Shown here in pieces: positions 54,899 through 64,000 of a stretch of DNA of 64,000 nucleotides. Each line of letters starts with the position of its first letter. Position 1 is the stretch's first letter. The notes under the pieces were generated by a model, which was not told where the DNA came from, searched no databases, and saw nothing but the letters and a program-made list of their open reading frames with translations. A program made the translations under genes and the position numbers. The DNA is from Dryobates pubescens (Eukaryota; Chordata; Aves; Piciformes; Picidae): contig NC_071643.1 in NCBI RefSeq assembly GCF_014839835.1, forward strand, positions 3,143,896 to 3,207,895, in the 5' to 3' direction.

Positions 54899-55509
54899 GC
54901 AGCCCTGGTGACCTGTGCACTGGTGGCACTTGAAACACCCCAGCAGGTCTCATTAAGTTGTGCCATGGACTGGTAGACACCAAGTGGTGATGCCCTGGGC
55001 CCCTGCTTGCTGCTGGCCTGACGCTGGGCTGGGGGAGGAGGAGCAGCAGAGCATCAGGGCTGGCTCCTTAATTACAGAGCCTGCACACACAGCTCCATGG
55101 GCAGGTGTGCAGGCATGCACCAAGTGCCCTGAGTGACCAAATGTGCTAATTAAGACATCAAGTGTTAAGCAGCTCCAGGGCCCTGTGGAAAGGGAGCAGA
55201 GCAGACAGGAGCTAGGGGGAGAGCAGCACAGGGCACAGCAAGCAACTGAAGGATCTAATTAGGGGGAATGGACATTATTGATAACCACTGATCTCCAGCT
55301 TCAGACATGGGAGATGGAGAGCTGATTGCCTCAGACCTGCACTCCCTGACCCCTGTGATTTACAAGGAGAGGAAGGGAAACCACAAGTTCATGCTCTGAA
55401 TCTTCTTGAGGCCATTCACTGTCTGCCCAGCTGCTGCAAGGAGCAGGCAGGAGGCACTGCTGAGTGTGGCACTGCTGGTGGGACACCAACCACCCAGACC
55501 CCTCTGTCA
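54899..55509. other. Single-copy sequence with clustered homeodomain-type motifs
   Basis: TAATTA at 55069, 55147 and 55256 and TCAAGTG at 55158. Candidate intronic regulatory element; no repeat seen. Confidence 0.3.
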
Positions 55510-56160
55510 CTGGAAGGGATGGAAGGGACCTCAAGGCTCAGCCAGTTCCAAGCCCCCTGCCATGGCCAGGGACACCTCACACCACAGCAGGTTGCTCACA
55601 GCCACAGCCAGCCTGGCTGCAAACACCTCCAGGCAGGAGGCTTCCACCACCTCCCTGGGCAACCTGTGCCAGGCTCTCACCACCCTCATGGGCAACAACT
55701 TCTTCCTAACATCCAACCTGAACCTCTCCACTTCTAGTTTTGCTCCATCCCCCCCCAGTCCTATCCCTCCCTGACACCCTCCAAAGTCCCTCCCCAGCTT
55801 TCTTGGAGCCCCCTGCAGATCCTGGAAGGCCACCAGAAGGTCTCCTGGGAGCCTTCTCCTCTGCAGCCTGCACAACCCCAACTCTCTCAGGCTGTCTCCA
55901 TGGCAGAGCAGCTCCAGCCCTCTGCTCCTCCTCGTGGCCCTTCTCTGGACACCTTCCAGCCCCTCCAGAGCCTTCCTGGCACAGAGGCTCCAGAGCTGGC
56001 CCCAGAGCTGCAGCTGTGGTCTCAGCAGAGTGGAGCAGAGGGGCAGAATCCCCTCCCTGGCCCTGCTGGCCACACTTCTCTTGCTGCAGCCCAGGCTCTG
56101 CTTGGCTCTCTGGGCTGCAGGTGCTCCCTGCTGGCTCCTCTTGAGCTTCTCAACATCTTG
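55510..56160 (-). mobile_element. CR1 LINE 3' fragment, group D
   Basis: Minus strand reads [40 protein letters not shown] and the RT end [20 protein letters not shown]. Confidence 0.95.
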
Positions 56161-56171
56161 CTGCCTCTGCT

Positions 56172-56650
56172 TTTCAGAGTCCCAGCACGGTGAGGGTTGG
56201 AAGGGACCTCTGGAGCTCACCCAGTCCAAGCCCCTGCTCCAGCAGGACACCCACAGCAGCTTGCCCAGCAGCACAATGCCCAGGGGGGGTTGGAAGCTCT
56301 CCAGAGGAGATTCCACAACCTCCATGGGCAGGCTGCTCCAAAGCCTGAGAACCTTTTCTGTGAATCAGTTCTTCATAATACCCAACCTGAGCCTGCCCTG
56401 GCACAACTGAAGGCTGTTTGCTCTTATCCTGTCCCTTGTGAGAAGAGACCAAGCCTCACCTCACTGCAAGAGAGTTGTAGAGGGTGATGAGGTCTCCCCT
56501 CAGCCTCCTCTTCTGAAGACTAAGCACCCCCAGCTCCCTCAGCCATTTCTCATAGGACTGTGTGCTCCAGAGCCTTCACCATCTTAGTTGCTCTTGTTTG
56601 GAGGTGCTTCACCTCCTCCATGTCCCCCTGGGAGCGAGGGGCCCAGTGTC
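56172..56650 (-). mobile_element. Mosaic CR1, group B tail joined to A-like body
   Basis: 56172-56340 is group B (AGAGTCCCAGCACGGTGAGG, CCCAGCAGCACAATGCCCAG). From about 56341 it continues as an A-like body (CAACCTGAGCCTGCCCTGGC, CTCAGCCTCCTCTTCTGAAG) at the corresponding position. Confidence 0.85.
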
Positions 56651-56749
56651 TGTAAGCTTCATGGAAGTCAAACACTGGGAGTGAAAACTATCCCAGTGCA
56701 GAATGACCCTGGGAAGGAACCTGCCTAAGTCAGAAGCTGCTCAGTGATC

Positions 56750-56965
56750 TGAGGAGGACAGATTGAGACTGGGTATTGGGAGGAAACTCTTTGCAGTGAG
56801 GCTGGGGAGACTCTGGCACAGGCTGCCCAGGGAGGCTGTGGCTGCCTCCTCCCTGGAGGGGTTCAGGGCCAGGCTGGATGAGGCCCTGAGCAAGCTGTGC
56901 TGGTGGGAGGTGTCCCTGCCCATGGCAGGAGGGTTGGAACCGGTTCCAACCCAACCCATTTTAGG
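56750..56965 (+). mobile_element. CR1 LINE 3' fragment, group C
   Basis: Reads RLWHRLPREAVAASSLEGFR and SKLCWWEVSLPMAGGLEP; a small deletion removes part of the GGATGATCTT block before TTCCAACCCAACCC. Confidence 0.92.
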
Positions 56966-57639
56966 AACCTCAAGCTCCAGAAGGACACCTCTGCACAGGG
57001 GGAACACTCTGTGACTACCAAAGAACAGCAAACAAATGGAGACTGAAGGGAACAAAAACCTACTTGGGAGGCAGCAAAGGCAGCAAGAAAAGCTTCTACA
57101 AGTCCATGTGTCAGGAGCAAAAGCCCAGCCCAAGCACTGCTGTGCTGCTCAGCAGAGTAGAAAAGCTCCTGACAGATGATGCCAGGGAAGCTGGAGTGTT
57201 TCTTGTACTGTTCTTTGGTTTGGTTGCCCCAGACCTCGCCACCTGTACCTTGCAGCTCACACAAGAGGCAAATCACCACAGGCAGAGCAAGGCAAGAGCA
57301 TGTTGGAAAGGGCTGATGAAGATGAGGGATTTTCCAGCTGGCTGGGCCAGATGAAATTCCCTCAGCTGTACCAAGCTAATGGGCTGAAGCAACCTCTGCA
57401 AGGACCTCTGTCACTGCAAACCCAGGGAGGCTGGGCTGGTGCTGCTGGCAGAGGGCAAGAGGCAGGGGCACCTCTGGCACAGCAGAGGGGGAGAGGAGCA
57501 GAGCTGCAGCCTCAGCAGTTAGCTCTGGTGCCTCAGGAATGGCATTAAAGAGCACATGAAAGCACTGAGAGCAAAGTGGCTCTCTGGGGGGTAAGCAGAC
57601 CCCACCTCCTTCAGGGCCTACCCTACAGCTCCCTGAGCC
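56966..57639. other. Single-copy sequence in PPM1L intron 1
   Basis: No exon or repeat recognised. Confidence 0.4.
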
Positions 57640-57800
57640 AGGAGGGGACAGCCTCTGCTCCTTGGTGGCAAGGGGCAGGAGCAGAGGAGATGGTTGCAGG
57701 CTGCAGCAGGGCAGGTTCAGGCTGGGTGCTAGGAAATATTTCTTGCCAGAGAGGGCTCTCAGCCATTGGAATGGTCTGCCCAGGGCAGTGCTGCACAAGG
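57640..57800 (+). mobile_element. CR1 LINE ORF2-end fragment, A-like
   Basis: Reads RSRGDGCRLQQGRFRLGARK and LSHWNGLPRAVL; no tail. Confidence 0.82.
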
Positions 57801-57879
57801 TAGGCACCAGAACAAAACCACAAAGTGCTTGGCACAAGGCAGGCAAAGGTTAGGGCTATTGCTTGCTTTTTGAAGGGGT

Positions 57880-58151
57880 GGTAGGACAAGGGGGATGGAG
57901 CAGAACTAGAAGTGGGGAGATTCAGCTTGGATGTGAGGGAGAAGTTGTTGCCCATGAGGGTGGTGAGAGCCTGGCACAGGTTGCCCAGGGAGGTGGTGGA
58001 AGCCTCCTGCCTGGAGGTGTTTGCAGCCAGGCTGGAGGTGGCTGTGAGCAACCTGCTGTGGTGTGAGGTGTCCCTGCCCATGGCAGGGGGCTTGGAGCTG
58101 GCTGAGCCTTGAGCTCCCTTCCAGCCCTGACAATCTGTGATTCTATGATCC
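57880..58151 (+). mobile_element. CR1 LINE 3' fragment, group D
   Basis: Reads GRFSLDVREKLLPMRVVRAW and [20 protein letters not shown]; ends CCTGACAATCTGTGATTCTA. Confidence 0.95.
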
Positions 58152-58578
58152 TATTGACCCTGCAGTGCAGGAAGGACTGCTGCTGAGTGGAGCAGATACA
58201 CAAAGTGTGATCCCAGGCCCACAGGAGCCACTTCCACTGATTCCAGAGGAGCCTGGGCCCAGCAGCCCTGCCTCACCCTTGGTGTTCAGGATCAGATGCC
58301 TCTGCTGCAGCAGCATGAACCATGAATAACTCTGAAGTCAGTGGGATTGTGCTGAGGCAAAGCTCTTGGACTAAGGACATGCAGCTATGAATAGCTACTC
58401 AAAAGGAAAACACAGGAGAGCAAAACATAATCTGCTCCCCAGAGGATAAGACAAGGTCTGCAAATGGCACCAGGACAAATGTCCTGCCCTCTGCAGCAGG
58501 AGCTACTTAAAGGAGAAACACCAACAGAAACCTGGCAGGGGAATGTTCCTGTACTGCAAACTTCAGGGACAGTTACAG
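58152..58578. other. Single-copy sequence in PPM1L intron 1
   Basis: No feature recognised. Confidence 0.4.
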
Positions 58579-59325
58579 GGGCTGGGCCTGGCACCAGAGG
58601 AGTGCCAGAGGCTCTGCAGGAAGCCCTCTGCCTTCCCTAAGGGAAGAGAAAGGGAAGCAGGGAGAGAGGCTGATGGGCTGGGGAAGAAACTAACCCAGCT
58701 GGGATGGGAAGAAGAACAATGCCATGGGATAGAGACACAGAGACACAAAGCAAGATGGAAGCCAAGCCCTGAGGGCAAGGATGGCACCACTGGCACCACT
58801 GATGCTGGGGGCAGGCCCTGGGCAAGTCCCAGCCTGGGCTCAGCAGCAGATGGGAAGCGGATTGAGGAGCTGGATGCTGGAGCTGGATTGAGGAAGACAG
58901 GGATGGGGCTGGAAGGCAGAAGGGAGAGAGTCCTGCTGGGACAGCAGCCAGGGAAGGAGAGGCTTGAGCCTGGGCATCCCTCAGCTTGCTGCTGAAGATG
59001 CCATCCAGGGGCTGCAATGCCTTGGGGGGCACTTGAGGCTCCCCTGAGCTGTCTGCTCCTGCCCACAGCTGCCCCCTCTGCCTTCCTGCCCCCCAAGGTG
59101 GGGCAGAGCTGTGGCAGTGCCCTTGGTGTGCAGAGCAGCAAGGCTGAGGCAGAGGCTTTGTGCCCCCCAGGCCTTGGCAGGAGCTGTGCCCCTCAGCTTC
59201 TCCCTGCTAGCAGCAGCCCCTGGCTGTGCCAAGCTGCCCTGAGCTTCAGCCAGTGCCTGAGTGAGCAGGGCCTGAGCTGGGCACTGCCAGCCTGAGCAGA
59301 GCTGCTGCTGGGCCAGCTCAGAGCA
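58579..59325 (-). repeat. Unclassified ~747-bp repeat, inverted twin of 39790-40530
   Basis: Reverse complement runs from TGCTCTGAGCTGGCCCAGC to GGCCCAGCCCC. About 98% identical to the other copy by eye; this copy has 6 extra bases (CTGCCA). Flanks differ from those of the other copy, so the shared block has definite edges. Confidence 0.9.
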
Positions 59326-59832
59326 AGAGAAGCCCAAATCTTCTCTGGATTTACTTCCCCAGCATCTCCATTGTAGTCAGTCATTCACTGGTGATGATGA
59401 TGGTGCTGCTGGACCCGAGGGAAGCCAACCTCACAGCACCTCTAACCAGCCCATTAGCAGAAGCATGATACCTGAACCCAGAAGCTCTCCCCTAGGACTT
59501 TCAACACCAAGCACCACTCTGGCTGTGCAATCCAGGCCCAATTTATTTCTGCAGAAGGAGAAATATTAGCCTGACAAACATCTTTAGTTAATCAGAAGCT
59601 CTATAATCAGGAGGAAATTAACCTGATTCCAAGGAGCTGCAGAAAGTTCACATCAGTATTCAGAGTGGAGTGTGACAGATCTACCCAATCCATAATTACA
59701 GCAATCCACAGCTGCTTCAGCTGCACCAAGTCATGAATGGCCCTCTGAGAGCTGGTGGCCATGAAATGGAAAGGAGAGGCCATCTGCTGGGGAGCACTCC
59801 TCTGACTCCATGCTTTGGGAAGGGAGAGCTTG
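59326..59832. other. Single-copy sequence in PPM1L intron 1
   Basis: AT-rich segment at 59560-59660 with GTTAAT- and TAATCA-type motifs; no exon. Confidence 0.4.
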
Positions 59833-59910
59833 ATAGAATAGAATAGAATAGAATAGAATAGAATAGAATAGAATAGAATAGAATAGAATAGAATAGAATA
59901 GAATAGAATA
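59833..59910 (-). repeat. (TAGAA)n microsatellite forming a CR1 tail, about 15.6 copies
   Basis: A perfect pentamer array at the 3' terminus of the antisense CR1 that follows. Confidence 0.95.
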
Positions 59911-60856
59911 AACCAGGTTGGAAGAGACCTTCAAGATCATGGTGTCCAACCTATCATCCATCACCACCTAATCAACTAACCCATGGCACCAAGCACCCTG
60001 TCAAGCCTTGCCCTGAACACCCCCAGCGACAGCGACCCCACCACCTCCTCAGGCAGCCCATTCCAGTGGGCAATCACTCTCTCTGTGTAAAACTTCCTCC
60101 TAAACTCCAGCCTAAACCTCCCCTGGCACAGCCTGAGACTGTGTCCTCTTGTTCTGGTACTGGTTGCCTGGGAGAAGAGACCAACCCCCACCTGGCTACA
60201 ACCTCCCTTCAGGGAGCTGGAGAGAGCAAGAAGGTCTCCCCTGAGCCTCCTCCTCTCCAGGCTAAGCAACCCCAGCTCCCTCAGCCTCTCCTCACAGGGC
60301 TGTGCTCCAGACCCCTCCCCAGCTTTGTTGCCCTTCTCTGGACACCTTCCAGCAGCTCAACCTCCTTCCTAAACTGAGGGGCCCAGAACTGGACACAGGA
60401 CTCAAGGTGTGGCCTAACCAGTGCAGTGTCCAGGGGCACAATGACCTCCCTGCTCCTGCTGTTCCTGATGCAGGCCAGGATGCCATTGTCCCTCCTGGCT
60501 GCCTGGGCACACTGCAGGCTCATGTTCAGCCTACCATCGACCAGCACCCCCAGGTCCCTCTCTGCCTGGCTGCTCTCAGCCACTCTGACCCCAGCCTGTA
60601 GCTCTGCCTGGGGTGGTTGTGGCCAAAGTGCAGCCCCTGGCACTTGGACTTGTTGAATGCCATCCTGTTGGCCTCTGCCCATCTGCCCAGCCTGTTCAGG
60701 TCCCTCTGCAGAGCTCTCCAACCCTCTAACAGATCAACTCCTGCCCCCAGCTTGCTGTCATCTGCAAATTCACTGCTGATGGACTCAATGCCCTCCTGCA
60801 GATCATCAATGAAGATGTTAAAGAGCATGGGGCCCAGCACTGATCCTTGATCTCCT
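59911..60856 (-). mobile_element. CR1 LINE 3' fragment, group A, longest in the window
   Basis: Minus strand reads reverse transcriptase motifs [13 protein letters not shown] and [17 protein letters not shown], then [56 protein letters not shown] and [20 protein letters not shown]. About 0.95 kb plus tail; interrupted frame, so inactive. Confidence 0.97.
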
Positions 60857-60897
60857 TTGACACACTCTGTGTGTGGAGCTCTGTCTGTGAGGGATCC

Positions 60898-61060
60898 AAA
60901 TCACAGAATCACAGCAGGAGAGGAGCTGGAAGGGACCCCTGGAGATCATCCAGACCAACCCCCCCACACCACCACAGTGGGGGTCACCCACAGCAGCTTG
61001 CCCAGGATCACAATGCTCAGGTCTGGAATCTTTCCAAAGGAGATTTCACCACCTCCACAA
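60898..61060 (-). mobile_element. CR1 LINE 3' fragment, group B-like
   Basis: Antisense AAATCACAGAATCACAGCAG, GGAGATCATCCAGACCAACC and CAGCAGCTTGCCCAGGATCA. Confidence 0.85.
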
Positions 61061-61333
61061 AGGGCTTGGAGCAAAAGGCCCAGGGCCAATGGTTTGAAAC
61101 TGGAGCAGAGCAGAGTTGGGTTGGACATCAGGAGGAAGTTCTGCACAGGGAGAGTAGCCACACACTGGAACAGGCTGCCCAGGGAGGTGGTTGAGGCCTC
61201 ATCCCACAGACATTCAAGATCAGACTTGCTGTGGCCCTGTGCAGCCTGATCTAGTTGGAGGTATCCCTGCTGCCTGCAGGGGTTTGGACAAGATGCCCTT
61301 GGGGGCTCCCTTCCAACCCAGTGCCATCTTTGA
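61061..61333 (+). mobile_element. CR1 LINE 3' fragment, group G
   Basis: Reads [20 protein letters not shown] and [30 protein letters not shown]; ends CCCAGTGCCATCTTTGAATC. Confidence 0.9.
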
Positions 61334-61508
61334 ATCACCCAGTCCAAGCCCCTGCTCCAGCAGGGCACCCCCAGCAGCTTGCCCAGCAGCACAATGCCCA
61401 GGGGGGGTTGGAAGCTCTCCACACCAGGAGACTCCACAACCTCTCTGGGCAGCCTGCTCCAGGCCTCCAGCAGCCTCACACCAAACAACTTTCTCCTCCT
61501 CTTCAGGT
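61334..61508 (-). mobile_element. CR1 LINE 3' fragment, group B, tail missing
   Basis: Starts at CACCCAGTCCAAGCCCCTGC and runs to AACTTTCTCCTCCTCTTCA. The usual terminal 40-50 bp is replaced by the end of the preceding group G copy. Confidence 0.92.
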
Positions 61509-61827
61509 AACCCCAACTAACCCCAGCAGCAAACAGAAAGGGGTGAAAATACAAAGCCATGATGATTTATGGCTTGAAATTATGCACTCAGGTTCCTTCC
61601 CTCTGACAGCAGCTGTCACTCACTGCTCTGACAGAGGCATTTAAATGTCCTGGAATGAGAAGCAAGTAAATCAACAGGATCTGGGATGGAAAAATTGCAT
61701 CTTCTCTTCTCCCTCCCACCTTCACCCCCCAATATTAGTCACAGAGGAAGGTGTGGCATTGTGCTGAGCCCCCAGGGGCACCACAGGGCCCTCCTTGATC
61801 CAGGGCATGGCTCAGAAGAGATGAGAA
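61509..61827. other. Single-copy sequence in PPM1L intron 1
   Basis: No feature recognised. Confidence 0.4.
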
Positions 61828-62320
61828 TCACAGCATGGCTGAGGCTGGAAGGGAGCTCAGGGATCACCTGCTCCAAGCTCCCCACCATGCCCAGGGACAC
61901 CTCTCAGCTCCACTCAGCTGCTCAAGGCCTCAGCCAGCCTGGCCTTCAACACCCCCAGCAAGGAGGCAGCCACAGCCTCCCTGGCCAGCCTGGGCCACAC
62001 TCTCACCACCCTCCCAAGCAACAACTTCTGCCTCAGCTCCACTCTGACCCTGCTCTGCCTCAGCTTCCAACCATTCCCCCTTGGCCTGGCTCCAGCCCCC
62101 CTCAGCAAAAGTCTCTCTGCAGCCTTCCTGCAGGATGCCTTCAGGTCCTGGCAGGCAGCTCTGAGGTGCCCCTGGAGCCTTCTCCTCTGCAGGCTGCACA
62201 GCCCCAGCTCCCTCAGCCTGTGCAGAGCTGCTCCAGCCCTTGGAGCATCTCTGTGGCCTCCTCTGGCCTCTCTCCAGCAGCTCTGTGTCCTGCTGCTGGG
62301 GACACCAGAGCTGGAGGCAG
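61828..62320 (-). mobile_element. CR1 LINE 3' fragment, group E
   Basis: Antisense tail GAATCACAGCATGGCTGAGG; minus strand GNGWKLRQSRVRVELRQKLL. Over about 250 bp it looks identical to 45229-45668. Confidence 0.95.
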
Positions 62321-63061
62321 CATCTTCCAGTGCTGGAGTGCTTAGTGGGGTGCAAGGGCAAATCACATTTCCCATGGCTCATTGTAAGGGATTGGAGCTC
62401 CCACAACCATGCTCCCCAGCAGGCCATTCTTCCACACACGAGGGAGGGAACAAAGCACTGGGATGGATCTGTCAGGGGTCCTGCTGCAGCTGGCAGGGCT
62501 GCCGGCAGAGCCCTGCAATCTGGGGTGCCTGATTACAAGATTAATGATCTCCAGGCAAGGGGGAGCCTTATGACTGTCTTGTCTGGCATCTTGAACCAGG
62601 AGCACAGCACCTCTCTGTCTCACCGTTTGAATGAGGAAGGCCTTTCAGTAAAGAGCTGGGGTCCCTCTGAGCCCCAGAGCCTCCTCCCTCGCCCCTGCAA
62701 GTCCATTATCCTCCCTGCCAGGGGAGAAATCCGGGTGCCACGGAAAATGTTCACTGTCATTTCCAGCCTGATCTGCTCTTATCAGAGCCATTCAGCCACT
62801 GAATCGAGTGAAGTCTGCTCACCTACATTCCCCTTTCTCATGTAAATCCATGCAAATGGCTCCAATCACCTCATTATTGTCTCATTGATGAACTCCATGG
62901 CTGGAGCTCACTGCAAAGCACAGCACGGCGGCACCCCTCCCCCTGGCACAGCACCCTGCGCCCCTCCTCACCTGCTCAACCCTCTGGGGGTCTGCTCTCA
63001 ACGCCCCTCTGTTCCATCTCTGCTCCTCAGGGGTTGCCACCAGAGCAAGGCAACACAGCAG
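62321..63061. other. Single-copy sequence, candidate conserved intronic element
   Basis: Free of CR1. 62770-62890 carries GATA-type CTTATC (62778), a perfect octamer ATGCAAAT (62850-62857), CCAATCA and ATTGTC motifs in close order. Regulatory role is inferred. Confidence 0.3.
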
Positions 63062-63492
63062 CACAGAATCCCTGCATGGTGGGCTTGGAAGAAACCTCTG
63101 GAGGTCATCCAGTCCAGCAGGGCACCCCCAGCAGCTTGCCCAGCAGCACAGTGCCCGGGGGGGGTTGGAAGCTCTCCACACCAGGAGACTCCACAACCTC
63201 TCTGGGCAGCCTGCTCCAGGCCTCCAGCAGCCTCACACCAGACAACTTTCTCCTCCTCCTCACATGGAACCTCCTGGGCTCCACTTTGTGCCCACTGCCC
63301 CTTGTGCTGTCCCTGGGCACCACTGAGCAGAGCCTGGCCCCAGCCTCTTGCCCCCCACAGCTCCTTTGTCTCTTGCTGAGCATTGCTCAGCTGCCCTCTG
63401 GGGCTGCTCTCCTGCAGGCTCTCAGCCCCAGGGCTCTCAGCCTTTGCTCCTCTCAGAGCTGCTCCAGGCCCCCCAGCAGCTCTGCAGCCTCC
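63062..63492 (-). mobile_element. CR1 LINE 3' fragment, group B
   Basis: Antisense tail CAGAATCCCTGCATGGTGGG, small deletion after CATCCAGTCCAGCAGGG, then minus-strand [20 protein letters not shown]. Confidence 0.94.
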
Positions 63493-63544
63493 TGTTGTCC
63501 CCCACCCTGTAGCTGCTGATCAGCACTGAGATGCCCTCTGCTCA

Positions 63545-63870
63545 GCACTGGTGAGATCAGGAGTGCTGGGCTCCCCAGTACCCCAGGGACAGGGTAACTC
63601 CAGGGAAAGGCCATGAAGATGGGTGAGGGCCTGAAGGAGTGTCTGAGAGAGCTGGGACTGCTCAGCCCAGTGACCAGAAGACTCAGAGGGATCTCATCCA
63701 TGTGTACAAACACAAATGATGGAGCAATGGTGCCCAGTGAATGGTAGTGGGCACAAGCTGGCAATCCTCTTGAAACCTAAAGAAGCCTTTCTCTAGGGTG
63801 AGGATGGTCAAATGCTGCAGCAGCTTGCCCAGATATGCTGTGGAATCTCCATCCTTGGACAGGCACAAAG
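63545..63870 (+). mobile_element. Degraded CR1 LINE fragment
   Basis: Echoes of the ORF2 end (GAGAGAGCTGGGACTGCTCA, ATGCTGCAGCAGCTTGCCCA) without a clean tail. Confidence 0.65.
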
Positions 63871-63919
63871 CCCAGGTCAATGTGAGAAGGTTAGAGGAGA
63901 AAAGGAGAAGAGGGGAAGA

Positions 63920-64000
63920 GCAGAAGAGGAGGCTGAGGGGAGACCTCGTTGCTCTCTACAGCTCCCTGAGGAGGCTGCAGTGAGCTGGGGGTTGGGCTCT
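63920..64000 (+). mobile_element. CR1 LINE fragment cut by the window end, A-like
   Basis: Reads RRLRGDLVALYSSLR; continues past 64000. Confidence 0.85.

Noticed and set aside
59911-60856. A possibly active CR1 reverse transcriptase
   Set aside because: Only the last part of ORF2 is present and its frame is interrupted.

Overview
The window is vertebrate nuclear DNA and almost certainly from a bird. Two observations support this. It holds the ARL14 / B3GALNT1 / PPM1L gene group (human 3q25-q26), and it is packed with 5'-truncated CR1 LINE fragments, the dominant retroposon of birds. I count roughly 70 CR1 pieces that together cover about 40% of the 64 kb. Such a load is typical of CR1-expanded lineages such as woodpeckers and relatives (Piciformes) or hornbills; this placement is inference.

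Genes. (1) A single-exon ARF-like GTPase, best match ARL14, lies on the minus strand at 17087-17671. (2) A B3GALNT1-family Golgi glycosyltransferase coding exon lies on the plus strand at 24060-24998, with a good splice acceptor at 24048. (3) The last three of four coding exons of PPM1L, an ER-anchored PP2C phosphatase, lie on the minus strand: exon 2 at 52701-52875, exon 3 at 42221-42382 and exon 4 at 33982-34328. All splice sites and phases are consistent, and the product length matches the human protein once exon 1 is added. Exon 1 lies beyond 64000, so 52876-64000 is part of PPM1L intron 1. B3GALNT1 and PPM1L are convergent, with about 9 kb between their stop codons.

Region by region. 1-17 kb: no recognised gene, CR1 fragments, one solo LTR nested in a CR1 (10025-10524) and a small CpG-dense patch near 6.3-6.45 kb. 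17-18 kb: ARL14. 20.7-22 kb: a CpG island that contains a 46-bp minisatellite of 18 units, each able to fold into a perfect 8-bp-stem hairpin; it is the likely promoter region for B3GALNT1. 23-25.6 kb: the B3GALNT1 exon, held between a CR1 (ending about 45 bp upstream of the exon) and a second solo LTR (starting 67 bp after the stop). 34-64 kb: PPM1L exons and introns, with dense CR1, a 16-bp GC-rich minisatellite about 45 bp from the exon 2 donor, and a pair of inverted ~745-bp repeats (39790-40530 and 58579-59325, about 98% identical by eye) that flank exons 2 and 3.

CR1 groups. From the translated 3' end of ORF2 and the tail sequence I sort the fragments into seven working groups, my own labels: A ([19 protein letters not shown]; tail GATTCTATGATTCTATG or AGAAT pentamers), B ([21 protein letters not shown]; tail CATGCTGGGATTCTG), C ([20 protein letters not shown]; tail AACCCAAACCATTCTGTGATT), D ([20 protein letters not shown]; tail CCCTGACAATTCTATGATT), E (VWPRLAREAVAASLLGVLKA; tail CTGATTCTATGATTC), F (FHLNMRSNF...LPREVTESP) and G (tail CCCAGTGCAATCTGTGACTC). 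Strand for CR1 entries is the sense of the LINE (3' tail to the right for plus). Fragment edges were read by eye and are good to about 10-20 bases. No tRNA, rRNA, CRISPR array or retroviral internal region was found.
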